A DNA stretch of 64,000 nucleotides, taken from positions 77,790,756-77,854,755 of the forward strand of contig CM060731.1 in assembly GCA_030704615.1 (NCBI GenBank), written 5' to 3'. The notes below the pieces were generated by a model. The model was not told the origin of the DNA and made no database searches. It saw only the letters and a list, made by a program, of their open reading frames with translations. A program made the position numbers and the translations under genes. This DNA comes from Takakia lepidozioides (taxonomy: Eukaryota > Streptophyta > Takakiopsida > Takakiales > Takakiaceae). Positions 1-10,284 of the stretch are shown here, piece after piece. Positions within the stretch are counted from its first letter, which is position 1. The number at the start of each line of letters is the position of its first letter.

Positions 1-687
1 ACAGCCAGTCACAGCTTGACACAGCTGTCACGACCATAGAGAACGGATAGCAGGACAGGGAACGACTGAGGGGAACAACATCTACGAATGGAACATGTAG
101 TTCAAGGGTGACGGTTAGTGAGGGAAACGATTAGAACAACGGGTAGGAAAATAAAGCGAGGAGCGAGGACAGGAGGGGGATGACTTCTTGACATGACTAG
201 GCCAGGGGACTTTGGAGAGCACGGGGGGGGGAAATGAGGCAGGGAGTGTATCTCTGAGCAGAAAGAGGGAGAGCACGGAGTAGGAGAAGTGACGATCTGT
301 TGTTACTTGATGAATGCAAGCTATAGAATTGTAATGTAGAGTAGATTAGAGACACCATGGCTTCAGCCTGATACTTGATAGATATTAATCTGATACACAC
401 TTCATACTCACACTGTGTAGAGAGATCTGAGTGAAGCTGTGGAATGAATGGATGAGTTGATGGAATCCGATAGATTGATGAAGCAAACTGATACTTAATT
501 ATCAATAGTAAGGTAGCTAACATGAATGCGGAAAGGAAAACAAATAGGAAACACCCCCATGATACACTAGCTGTAGGTCATGACTGATTGTTCTGAGCGG
601 ACTGAGTACTTAGAGATTTCCAACTCTTCTATCTTGGAGTTTCCGCCTCGGATAGCGAAGGGATGGGTGAGTAAAAGCCGCGCGACA
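1..687 (+). repeat. 5' LTR of Ty3/gypsy copy 1 (left part cut by window edge)
   Basis: Bases 1-687 match 12,221-12,924 in direct orientation with about eight substitutions, one G-run length change and a 17-bp tandem duplication present only on the right. The block ends in ACA at 687, immediately before a primer-binding-site-like sequence. The first bases are the end of the CACAGCC minisatellite that lies inside the complete right LTR, so about 360 bp of the left LTR are outside the window. Confidence 0.93.
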
Positions 688-1275
688 TTTGGCGACCATA
701 CTGGGGAACTGAGTCATGAACAACCAGATGTGACAGGCATCTGGTGGGATCATGGTGGTTGGACCATTAAAGAATTTGAAGTGAATCAAATTCCCTGTGG
801 AACGAAGGAAGAAAGATTGTCCAAACAATTCTTTCAAAGGTTCTTGGAATTGCCAGACGGTTGTAAAGAAAATATTCTTAAGCGAGTGCATGATGCTGAT
901 CCGGAATGGGGTCTGGAGAAAGGAGTGATAAAGATTTATCAGGTAGCCTGTAGAGGAAGAGCACGGTGGTTACCAACATTGGTTTATGTGATAGCCTTAC
1001 TATCCATTAAGCGAGTAGAGTTTGAAGGCTGGGAGGAAAGAAAAGTGAATGTTTATACTCATATGCATGAAGAGCTTGTACTGGTAAAGAATTGGATTCC
1101 AAAGGACATTTTGTGGATCAAACTCACACCAAGAACAGCTTTCCAGACTTGTTTGCCATATGGTTATATGGTAACGGAGACTTCAAGTATAGCCAAGGGT
1201 GCATTGAAGCTTGAAAGAAACCCAGGCATATACGAGAGATATTACAGAAGAGAGTTTTGGTTATTGCCACATTAA
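580..1275 (+). CDS. N-terminal gag-region ORF that begins inside the LTR
   Basis: This 231-codon frame opens at an ATG at 580, inside the LTR, and reads through the LTR end and the primer site. No ATG occurs in frame between the LTR and residue about 165, so either translation starts in the LTR or a non-ATG start is used. The product contains a conserved-looking stretch ending in WLLPH and has no domain I recognise. An A-rich run at the stop (about 1,272-1,282) is followed in another frame by coding sequence that leads into gag, so this is probably the gag N-terminus separated by a frameshift. The right LTR carries the same ATG (12,817), where the frame leads into flanking DNA. Confidence 0.55.
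   Translation: MTDCSERTEYLEISNSSILEFPPRIAKGWVSKSRATFGDHTGELSHEQPDVTGIWWDHGGWTIKEFEVNQIPCGTKEERLSKQFFQRFLELPDGCKENILKRVHDADPEWGLEKGVIKIYQVACRGRARWLPTLVYVIALLSIKRVEFEGWEERKVNVYTHMHEELVLVKNWIPKDILWIKLTPRTAFQTCLPYGYMVTETSSIAKGALKLERNPGIYERYYRREFWLLPH
690..707 (+). promoter_or_regulatory. primer binding site of copy 1
   Basis: TGGCGACCATACTGGGGA starts two bases after the LTR ends. A TGG start directly downstream of the 5' LTR is the usual position and form of a tRNA primer binding site in plant LTR retrotransposons. I did not identify the tRNA species. Confidence 0.7.
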
Positions 1276-1282
1276 AAAGAAA

Positions 1283-3838
1283 TGAAATACATGGGACCTG
1301 AGTGATGAAAGAGAAGCTAGACGCCAGAGATATTCAGCAAAAAGAGAAAGCTATCTGAAAGCTAATTATCCATATCTTTGGGAGAGAGGAATAGACATAG
1401 GGGAATCATCTGGACCTCTCACACCATTAAGATCAAAGAGTACATCACCCATACCGGAAGAACTAGAGTTGGATGCCACTCCTTCTGTTTCTTTGCAAGA
1501 AAGATTAAGGGAATTGGTACGGGAAGAAGATCAATCACGAGGTGAAAAATCTGAGGTACATCCCTGGATAAAAGATTTGACAGAAATCTTTGATAAGAGT
1601 TGGCATGGAACACCAAAAGCAGGAACTCCAGTTTCTGAAGCGGAAGGTGAAGAAGGAGGAGAGGATGTGGCAGAGCCAACGGAGAGTTCAGACTCTCCAA
1701 CACCATTGCAGTTGAGTTACATGAGTGAAGAAGAAACCCAAGGACAGAACTTGGAGGATGAAAACAGGGAGAAGAAATTGGAAGAGGAAGAGTATGAAGA
1801 AGTAGACCCAACAGCTGAGGTTGAGACTACAACCAGGACATCCCAACCCGTTGGACCTGGATCAAGTGGAGCACTTGGATCACAGGCCAATGAAGGTGTC
1901 GGCTTAGGGGGATCAGGTGGGCGGCCTGGATCTGGCTCTGGGGGGACAGGGAGTGTGGGAAGTAGTGCAATTGAAGCTGGGAATACTGTGAATATCGTGG
2001 GGCCAGTAGCAGGGAGTGCTCAAGGGCCACCACTTGGTGGAAGATCCACCACAAAAAAAGGTCCAGAAGGACCAGCACCAGCAAGGGTGCCAGCACCTGT
2101 CAGTGGGCAGAAGGTAGGGCCACAGATGGCATTACAACCAACACGGGCAAAACCACCCTTTCCAATATATTCAGGAAAAGGGGATCCCGATGTACACATT
2201 AGCCAATTTGAGCACATGTGTATAGTGAACAATGAGAATGGCGATGATGCCAAGATGAGATTGTTTCCTTGTTCACTTATCAAGAAAGCAAGTGAATGGT
2301 ATGCAAGATTCCCTGATAATCATTTCCTAACCTGGAATGGCTTGAATACAGCATTTCGAAATAGGTTCAGGACAAATAAAACTGAGGATGAAGTGTATGG
2401 AAGTTTACAACAGTTAAAGCAAAAGAAGCATGAAACTGTTGAGGAGTATATGGAAAAGATGGAATTGATGATGAAAAAGTTGGCTGCAGTACCAGCACCC
2501 GGTTTACAGAAGACTTGGTTTGTGAGTGGACTAAGACCAGAGTTGCAAAAGAAAGTGGATATGTTACCCCATAATACAGTGGAGAAGGCATTTGAAACTG
2601 CAAACAGAATTGAGCAATTGGGAATGCTCAGGAGAGAGAAAAGGGATGATGAGGACTCTGAGGATGAGTCAGATGAAGAAGAAGAGCAAGAACTAAAAAG
2701 GAAGAGTAAGAGAAAGGAGAAGTTGAAGAGGGATAACTATGAAAAAAGATTGGAAGAAATCTTGAAGAAGTATGCCACAGAGGCTGCAACACATTGGAGG
2801 AAGGGTGTATGGTGTGCAAAGTGCCAGAATGAAGGCCATACCACCACAGAATGCCACATGAATGAGAAACACTGTACTATCTGTAAAATGTATAACCATT
2901 TTACTGAGAATTGTTACTACAACAGAAGGACAGCTGCAAAAGAACCTAGGCAAGTAAGGGTGCATCAGGTGCAGCCCCAGCCAAGAAGAAACAATGATTA
3001 GGACCACTATGGTAGGTCTGCTGGTTATAACAATGGCATGGAAGGGAGAGGTAATTCAAGAGGAAATTACCAAGGGAATTCCAGAGGCAACTATCAGGGT
3101 AATCCAAGGGGGAATTACCAGCCCGGGAATCAGGATTACAGAAATAATCCAAGAACAGACCAAGGGCGAGGACCCAATGGTGAAGAACTATGTTACTATT
3201 GTAATCAGCCAGGACATCGCAGGGCAGCCTGTTCATTCTGGATAAGACACCAGAATGAGATGAGAGCTCCTGTGAATGAGGGCCCAATGGTGGCAGCTCA
3301 CATGGTTAGGCCATGTGTTGTACCAGAAGTAAGTACAATGATAGTAACCAGAAGCAAAGCCAAACTAATACCTCCAGTAGCTGAGGAAGATGATGATAAT
3401 GAAGATGGCAGTGATATGCCTGAAGATGAAGAGACTTGGAAAGATGAGAAGGAACTGCACAAGGAAGTGACAGATACCATAAGGGAAATGCAGAAAAGTA
3501 CTGATATTCCTGTGGCAGATTCCTCTGATTCTGATGAAGAAGAAGAAGTGAGTGAGGATGAAAGGAAGAAAGAAGATGCAGGCATGCAAAGTAATGAAGA
3601 GACTTTGGCTGAAGTAATATGCCAGACCAAAGCAGAGATTACCATTGGACAGCTATTGGCTGTGGCACCTTATTGTAGGCACAGGCTGTATCAAGCAATC
3701 AATCGAATTGCCCAGGAGACAGGAAACACAGACCTGAACAGCAAGGTGACCAGTTATAATGTGAAGCCGGAAGGGCGAGAAACAGTCATGGACTTTGATG
3801 ATTCTATGCCAGTAATCCAATTGAGAGCACAGAACTAA
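1283..3838 (+). pseudogene. gag polyprotein with two zinc-knuckle regions, interrupted by an amber codon
   Basis: This is one reading frame apart from a TAG at 2999-3001. The first half is acidic and glycine-rich. It is followed by a retrotransposon gag domain (about 2,150-2,640) with the motifs ASEWYARFPDNHFLTW and WFVSGLRPELQKKV, then a lysine/glutamate-rich segment. CCHC-like knuckles follow: CAKCQNEGHTTTEC and CTICKMYNHFTENC before the TAG, and CYYCNQPGHRRAAC after it, preceded by an RGN-rich RNA-binding-like stretch. The C-terminal third is acidic. The frame ends at 3838, where the protease coding continues in another frame. Gag forms the particle and packages element RNA. The TAG could be a read-through site or decay; several other breaks in the element favour decay. 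Confidence 0.85.
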
Positions 3839-4680
3839 CTGATGTACTGATAGATGGAGGTTCTGGAGTAAATATCATGACAGACCAATTAAGAAAGAAG
3901 CTTGGTCTAAGTAACATGAAACCAGCCCCATTTACAGTAACAATGGCAGATCAAAGAAGTGTACAGCCATTGGGATTAATAAGAGGAGTTAAGATACAGA
4001 TACAGAAGATGATCTTTATGATCACAGTAAATGTGTTGAAGATGGATGAAGTCATGGAGGCTTACTCCTTATTATTGGGACGTCCGTGGCTGAAACAGGC
4101 CAGGGTATTCCATGACTGGAACTCTCAGTTACTAACCGTGCATAATGGGATACACGAGATACAAATTACCACAAAGAAATCTAGTAGATTACCTGCTACG
4201 AGAAGACCTCGAGGAGTCAGAGAGTATGACTGGAAAGGAGGACTGGATGAGGAGCAGGAAGCTACCCTATTTGTTGCACACCCAGAGTGGGAGCAGGTTG
4301 CAGAGATGCGGCTGGAAAGCCTAAGTTGTTTAAGAGGTATCTGTTGTGGTGTAGTGACAGCAACACCAACTGAAGAGGAAACCAGCAGTTACCCATCACA
4401 TTTCTATGAAGAAAGAGAAGGAGAAATGGAAATCCTAGAGGAACCAGCCACTGTGAGCTTACAGGATGAAGTGGTGACTGGTTGGACAATTACAGCTGAT
4501 GAGCAGGTGAGGGAAGTGAATGTGGGAACTAAAGAGGAACCGAGGATGGTGAAAGTAGGAGCTGATTTGGAGCCGGAATTCTTTGAAGAAGCTAGAAGCT
4601 TGTTCATCAAATACAGAGATGTATTTGCTTGGAGCTATAAGGATCTAAAAGGGATACCACCTGAAAGTCTGTCAGCATAA
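3815..4680 (+). pseudogene. retroviral-type aspartic protease region of pol (frame-shifted)
   Basis: The active-site region reads DVLIDGGSGVN at about 3,840-3,872, a DxG-type aspartic protease motif in which Gly replaces the usual Ser/Thr after Asp. It is followed by a TVTMADQRSVQPLG segment and the C-terminal LLGRPWL motif (about 4,072-4,092) typical of Ty3/gypsy proteases. The frame is open from 3,877 to 4,680 and then stops at a frame break. The tail, with YRDVFAWSYKDLKGIPP, is the usual linker into reverse transcriptase. The domain would cut the Gag-Pol polyprotein. The break upstream, near 3,815-3,838, separates it from gag. Confidence 0.82.
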
Positions 4681-5525
4681 GATTGAACTAGAACCAGGGT
4701 CAGTACCAATCAAGCAGGCGAGGTACAAAATGAATCCCAACTACGCACAGAAGGTTGGAGAAGAGATCAAGAAGTTGGCTGAGGCTAAGTTTATATACCC
4801 AATAGAGTATACAACTTGGTTGTCACCCATTGTTATAGTTCCCAAGAAGAATGGTAAACTAAGAGTATGTGTGAACTACAAGAAGCTGAATGCTTGTACG
4901 AAGAAAGATCCTTTCCCTTTGCCATTCACAGAAGCAGTATTGGACACTGTGGCAGGCCATGAGATGTACTCATTCATGGATGGCTTCAGTGGTTATAATC
5001 AAGTGCAAGTGGTAGAAGAAGACCAAGGAAAGACAGCTTTCATCACAGACTGGGGTGCTTATGCATACAAAGTCATGCCCTTTGGACTTTGTAATGCACC
5101 AGCAACCTTTCAGAGAGTAATAAGTGAATCTTTTCATGAGTATCTGGATGATTTTCATGCAAGTGTTCTTGGATGATTTCAGTGTGTACAGCTCTAAGAA
5201 TGAGCACTTGCATAAATTGGAGTTATGTCTGGCCAGATGCAGGATGAGAGATCTGGGCCTGAATCCAGAGAAGTGTACTTTCTGTGTGAACTCAGGGGTG
5301 CTTCTGGGACACATTGTGTGTAAGAAGGGACTTCTTGTGGATCCCAAGAAGACAGAGGCCATTAAAGCCTCTCCACCACCAGTGAATGTTAGGAGTTTAA
5401 GGAGATTCCTTGGGCAAACCAGTTATTACAGAAGATTTGTCAAAAGGTATGCACAAATAGCAGCACCATTGAGCAAGCTTCTGAAGAAAGATGCAGTGTT
5501 TGCCTGGACAGCTGAATGTCAATAG
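4679..5525 (+). pseudogene. Ty3/gypsy reverse transcriptase, frame-shifted at about 5,150
   Basis: RT motifs are present in order: WLSPIVIVPKKNGKLRVCVNYKKLN, MYSFMDGFSGYNQV (first catalytic Asp), KVMPFGLCNAPATFQR, then VFLDDFSVYS (the DD box) and LLGHIVCKKGLLVDPKKTEAI. The frame changes just before the DD box, between the ORFs 4,730-5,176 and 5,124-5,525. The second frame ends at a TAG (5523-5525), where homologues normally have Gln or Lys before AFEKL. All catalytic aspartates are present, but the frame is not continuous. The order protease, RT, RNase H, integrase marks the element as Metaviridae (Ty3/gypsy). Confidence 0.93.
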
Positions 5526-5990
5526 GCGTTTGAGAAACTTACACTGTCAGTAACAACTACACCTGTGCTGATTAACCCTCACTGGCATGTAGTATTTCAT
5601 GTTCACTGCGATGCATCAGGAGAAGCGTTGGAGCGGTGTTAGCCCAGAATGTTACAGGAAATATAGATTCACCTGTGTACTATGCTAGCAGGTTGATGAA
5701 CAGTGCTGAAAGGAACTATAGCACAACTGAAAGAGAAGCACTGGCAATGATTTATGCAGTCAAGAAAATCAGGCATTACCTATTGGGAAGAAAGTTTATG
5801 TTTTATGTGGATCACCAGGCTCTGATATATCTGGTGAACAAACCTTTGATAAGTGGAAGGATAGCGAGGTGGTTAATAATCTTGCATGAGTTTGAGTTCG
5901 AGGTTATTTACAGGCCTGGCCGTTTGCATCTTGTAGCAGATCATTTGTCACGACTAACAACAGGAGAGGCCGCCACAGGAGTGGACGATC
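5526..5990 (+). pseudogene. RNase H domain of pol
   Basis: The sequence CDASGEAL (about 5,609-5,632) carries the first catalytic Asp. The frame then shifts, and the domain continues as PVYYASRLMNSAERNYSTTEREALAMIYAVKKIRHYLLGRKFMFYVDHQALIYLV, which holds the catalytic Glu and the conserved DHQAL. It ends with YRPGRLHLVADHLSRL. This is the standard gypsy RNase H that removes RNA from the RNA-DNA hybrid. At least one frameshift lies near 5,630. Confidence 0.88.
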
Positions 5991-7290
5991 AGTTACCTGA
6001 TGCGAGTTTATTTATAATGGAGGTGCAAGGAAGTGCAGATGAATGGTTAGATTGGCAATGGCCAATCAGATACTACCTTACTCATGGTCAATGCCCACAT
6101 AGTTATGGTAAGGAGCAGAGGAAGAGAATCGCTATCAAAGCTTTACCTTATACTATGGTAGGAAGCAGAATGTATAAGCTAGGACCTGATGGAGTACTAA
6201 AACGATGCTTGTACCACCATGAAGTAAATAAAGTTTTGGAGGAAGTTCATAAAGGAGTGGCTGGAGGTCATTTTGGAGAAGAGACTACCAGTAGGAAGTT
6301 ACTGGTGGCCTACTTTGTTCAAAGATGTACACGAGTATTGTCAGAGTTGTGATGAATGTCAGAGGCTAGGACCTTTGCAGAGATCTGGAAGGATGGCCTT
6401 GCATCCTACAATGCCTACGGAACCATTTCAGAAATGGGGACTAGACTTTGTTGGACCGATTAACCCACCAGCCAAGAATACACGGAACAGGTACATAATT
6501 ACAGCCACTGATTATACTACGAAGTGGGTGGAAGCTAAAGCTTTGAGGGACAACACAGCCAAGTCCACAGCAAGGTTCCTGTATGAGAACATACTTACAC
6601 GATTTGGCTGTCCCTTAGAATTTATCAGTGATCAGGGAAGTCACTTCATTAATGAGACCATTGAATTATTGACTAAAGAATTCATGATTGTGCATAGGAA
6701 GAGTACAACATATTACCCACAGGGTAATGGACAGGCAGAGGCTACCAACAAAATACTATGTACTATCTTGGCTAAGATAGTCAATGCAAACAGAACGGAT
6801 TGGGATACAAAGCTGTTGACAGCTTTGTGGTCATACAGGACTTCATATAAAGTCACCACTAAGTATACACCATTCCAATTAGTTTACGGTATGGAAGCCT
6901 TACTTCCAGTGGAATTCCTATTATCTACCATGAGAACGGAATGAGGAAAGAGAATGGAATTGAAAGATTCCATTAAGGTCAGGAAGCATGAATTATACCA
7001 TGTGGAAGAAGTACGTGCTGATGCAGCTGATAATATGACCAGAATTCAGATGAAAAGGAAGGAACAGTTTGATGAAGACAAGTTAAAGACTTTTAAGACG
7101 GGAGATTTGGTTCTATGGTTGCAGAAGAAAGGAAAGATTAAAGCTTCTAAGCTTAAATCACCATGGAAAGGACCTTATGTCATACAAAAGATGTATGATA
7201 ACAACACCGTCATGTTACAAACCATTAACAAAGAGATGTTGGGAAGAGTCAATGCTAATAAGTTGAAGGGGTACAGTGGTATCCATGACA
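5991..7290 (+). pseudogene. integrase with HHCC, DDE and GPY/F-type domains, several frame breaks
   Basis: The zinc-binding part is split between two frames: HKGVAGGHF near 6,249 and YCQSCDECQ near 6,336. The catalytic core has GLDFVGPI, ISDQGSHF and PQGNGQAEATNK, which give the D, D and E. The core frame stops at 6,944. The C-terminal domain (from 6,954) continues with KTFKTGDLVLWLQKKGK and SPWKGPYVIQKM, a GPY/F-type module. There is no chromodomain. The C-terminal frame stays open well past the normal end of integrase, through the decapeptide repeats and into the ORF3 region, until 8,546. Integrase would insert element cDNA into the genome. Confidence 0.9.
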
Positions 7291-7410
7291 AACCATTGCG
7301 GCATGATTTACATGATGAAACGCAAGAGCAGTCATGGGCTGCGCCAGTGTTACCAACGGAGTATGGAGCACTTGTCGCTAGGCCGAGCATATATGACCAG
7401 GGCGGGCAAA

Positions 7411-7640
7411 GCAGGCGCAATACAGCCAATCACAGCCCATCAAGGCGCGACACAGCCTATCACAGCCCATCACGACGAGACACAGCCTATCACAGCCCAT
7501 CAAAGCGCGACACAGCCTATCACAACCTACCACATCGTGTCACAGCCTATCACAGCTCACCACAGTGCATCACAGCCTATCACGGCATACCACAGTATGA
7601 CACAGCCTATCACATCTCAACACAGCCTACTAGGGTTACA
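7411..7640 (+). repeat. 10-bp minisatellite (CACAGCCTAT-like) within coding sequence
   Basis: About 23 decanucleotide units of the form CACAGCCTAT / CACAGCCCAT / CAARGCGCGA follow one another, with a 30-bp higher-order period in the first half. Because three units make 30 bp, the open frame encodes a ten-residue repeat, DTAYHSPSRR and variants. Related CACAGCC decamers fill part of the LTRs. Confidence 0.9.
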
Positions 7641-8546
7641 CAATCCATAGAATCAGTGACAGGTGGACGCAGGATAACTTCAGGGAAATGGCCGGCGAAA
7701 GAAAGGACGGAAGCCAGTTTAAAAATGGACATGTGGAAGTCAGGGCGCGACACACAGCTGAGAAGGAAGTGCAAGAACAGGTGTCATCAAGAAAGAGGAC
7801 AAGAATGGCCGTCAAAATACCTAATCAGCGCGTCAAATTGGATAAAAGGCGGGCCCATTAATGAATACGGAAAAAAGGGAACGGAACAAACGGCAAGTAC
7901 AGAAAAGCGAAATTCTTGTCACATGTGTGATCCTAGTGGACTATCCAGCAGGGAAAGTCCACTAAAGAAAATGAAATCTAAAATCCAGTCACAGCGGTTA
8001 CAGCCAATAGAAAGCCAGAGAAAGGATCAAGAAATTGGAGGGAAATTAAGCGCAAGAGGCGGCGTCGTTCTGAGTAACGGGCGTCTCGACGGGACAAACC
8101 ATCAATGCTATAGCTTTGAAGCTATGGAGGAACTAACAGACTATACGCTCGCAATATTACTTACGCAGTGGCATAGGGACGAAACAACAGAGCAGATCTT
8201 TTCTCTTGAGCGATGCTTGCAAGCCCCGCAGGCTTACAAGAAATTACCCATAGCTTTTTGTGGCAACCATACGTTTATGCTTTGTGCACTACAGGCATTT
8301 CTTCAGTTGTTACAGCCAAAACATTTCTGTGGGTCTAGAATGAAGAGAGTGAGAGGAATGGAGGAAATCAGGGTGAAGAGCACCACAATTCTGCAGAAAC
8401 AAACGATTGCTACCCCACAGGCGATACAGATACTGAAGGAGCTGAGATTGCAAGGATTGCAAAGCAAAGATGGACATTGCACCATAGACAGTACATGTTA
8501 CAATTCTTGCAGAACTTTGAGCCAAGGACAGGAGCAACAACGGTGA
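7641..8546 (+). CDS. in-frame extension of integrase into ORF3 (unknown)
   Basis: Continuing the integrase C-terminal frame, this segment encodes a basic, low-complexity stretch and then a more ordered part beginning near 8,110: YSFEAMEELTDYTLAILLTQWHRD, LQAPQAYKKLPIAFCGNHTFMLCALQAFLQLLQPK and KSTTILQKQTIATPQA. The same sequence is present on the minus strand in copy 2 (17,769-18,758), so it belongs to the family and is not flanking host DNA. The frame ends at 8,546 while homologous coding continues in another frame from 8,477. I recognise no domain. Confidence 0.6.
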   Translation, partial: QSIESVTGGRRITSGKWPAKERTEASLKMDMWKSGRDTQLRRKCKNRCHQERGQEWPSKYLISASNWIKGGPINEYGKKGTEQTASTEKRNSCHMCDPSGLSSRESPLKKMKSKIQSQRLQPIESQRKDQEIGGKLSARGGVVLSNGRLDGTNHQCYSFEAMEELTDYTLAILLTQWHRDETTEQIFSLERCLQAPQAYKKLPIAFCGNHTFMLCALQAFLQLLQPKHFCGSRMKRVRGMEEIRVKSTTILQKQTIATPQAIQILKELRLQGLQSKDGHCTIDSTCYNSCRTLSQGQEQQR

Positions 8547-9204
8547 AGGGAGTTGAATTAGTAATTACTCCCCTATACCTCCAACAATTGTTTCGATTGC
8601 CAGCAGGCCAGGTGCATGTGGAGGAGCACAGGGCAAGACTGCAAATAGGGGACTTATTCCAAGAAGGGAGTTTTTCTTTAAAACTCAGGGTTATGCTTGT
8701 ACGAAGGCCGTGTACCCAGGGCTAAAGGAGGTAGGCCAGGTATTGAACGTTCTGTTTGCCATGAAACAGAACCAACAGTATTTGAGCAGATCCTTCACAG
8801 AGGAAATACTCAAAGCCCTGAGAGGAGAAGAGGTAGAATGGGCGGACATAATATACAACGCACTGGTAGAGGAGATGAAAAGATTACAGGGTACTGCCGC
8901 AAAGTCTCCTATCATAGTGTCTGGCCCAATCATTGCTCAAATAATTCTTGATTCTGGCATACTTGATGCACAAGAAAGAAAGGAGATGGGAGTGTTTGAG
9001 CCAGAAACCACTGCAATGGAAGAGCAAGGCTCTTCACACAGTGAGGGTGGACTAGCAGGGCAACCCGAGATTAAGAGGCAGAGACGGGGAAAGACTGTAG
9101 TGGCGGATCCACTGGCTTCACGGATTCCGCATGATAATGTTTCCCAAGCTCATGTGCAGGAAGGGGCACAGCAGCACAGAGAACTGCTATTACTGGAAGC
9201 ATGA
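8477..9204 (+). pseudogene. ORF3 N-terminal part, copy 1 (two frames)
   Basis: Two overlapping frames, 8,477-8,725 and 8,710-9,204, encode what copy 2 carries at 17,058-18,197. Shared sequence includes YMLQFLQNFEPRTGATTVKG, LYLQQLFRLPAGQVHVEEHRARL, EEILKALRGEEVEW and KSPIIVSGPIIAQIILDSGILDA, then a low-complexity Ser/Gly/Gln stretch. The frame ends in a TGA at 9,202-9,204 where copy 2 has a Gly codon. The position after integrase matches the extra 3' coding regions of some large plant gypsy elements, but the protein matches no env-like or known domain that I recognise. Confidence 0.7.
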
Positions 9205-10284
9205 CCTTCAGAGAGGGAAGAAGAAGTTACTTCAGTATCACAGCCCTCACAGCCAGAGGTTCGGCTTGTCACAAGGTTACCACAAGTTGTCGATGCAGTT
9301 CAACCAGAAATAATTGATTTAGAAAAAGAAGGGTTAGATATTCCCACTACAGAACAGGTGGTGGCAGAAATTGAGAAGGGGGACCTTCTCTATGAATATT
9401 CTGGTCTGGTCAAGGAGACAGAGATTCCAGAGGGGCAACAGTTACCCAATGGAAATACTAAGGTGCATATAATACACACACCTGTGCAGGAGGTACCACA
9501 AGTAGAATGTCAAGACACTGCAGCACCGGTGATAGATGAAGTGGTTCAGGAAGAAAATCTGGTGGGACAATGGCCTGAGTGGTTCGTGAGACATCACACT
9601 GTGCAGGAGGTACCACAGGTAGAATGTCAAGACATTGCAGCATCGGTGATAGATGAAGTGGTTCAAGAAGAAAATTTGGTGGGACAATGGCCTGAGTGGT
9701 TCGTGAGACATCACACTGTTGAGGATCAGGAGGAACAGCAGCAACCTCACCATGATGACCCTCAACAGGCAATGCTGATGAGTTCCATAGGCAGGACACT
9801 TAATTTGTTGGGGACTTATGTCAAATCCCATGTTCCAACTACCCAATTGACAGCCTTGAGAGAGGAACTCAGGAAGGAGTTTGAGGCTCGACTAGCCACT
9901 GAGTGTGCAAACAAGGAGTTGCAGACAGTGCATGAAAAGATGGCGATACAATGTGCTACATTCACAACTATGCTTGACCAATCTACAAAAGAAAGAAACA
10001 GTCAAGCGGAAAAATGTACAAAGACAGAAGCAGAGAATGTTGAGCAAATGAACCTCATTGTCGATATGAAGAATACAATCTGTCGCAATGAGGATACTTT
10101 CAAGCAATACAAGCAGATTGAAGCTGATCAAGAGAAGCACATCCTGGAGTTGCAACAAACGATCATGGCCAATAGAAATGAAATCTCGGTCACTAACAAG
10201 GCTTGGAAGGAAGCCAATAATCTACTTGCTGCCTATGCGAATTTGGTTGAACCTCATGCGAAGCGCATTGAGGCTTTACAATAG
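9205..10284 (+). pseudogene. ORF3 middle part, copy 1: acidic segment with 39-residue duplication, then coiled coil
   Basis: The frame is open from about 9,211 and encodes an acidic segment and then a heptad-rich region (about 9,880-10,284) likely to be a coiled coil, with many Glu, Gln, Lys and Leu. A 117-bp unit (about 9,484-9,600, repeated to about 9,717) gives two copies of a block containing QEVPQVECQD and VGQWPEWFVRHHTV. Copy 2 has only one. Copy 1 lacks about 40 codons that copy 2 has near 16,485-16,620. The frame ends at a TAG (10,282-10,284) where copy 2 has CAG. Confidence 0.75.
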
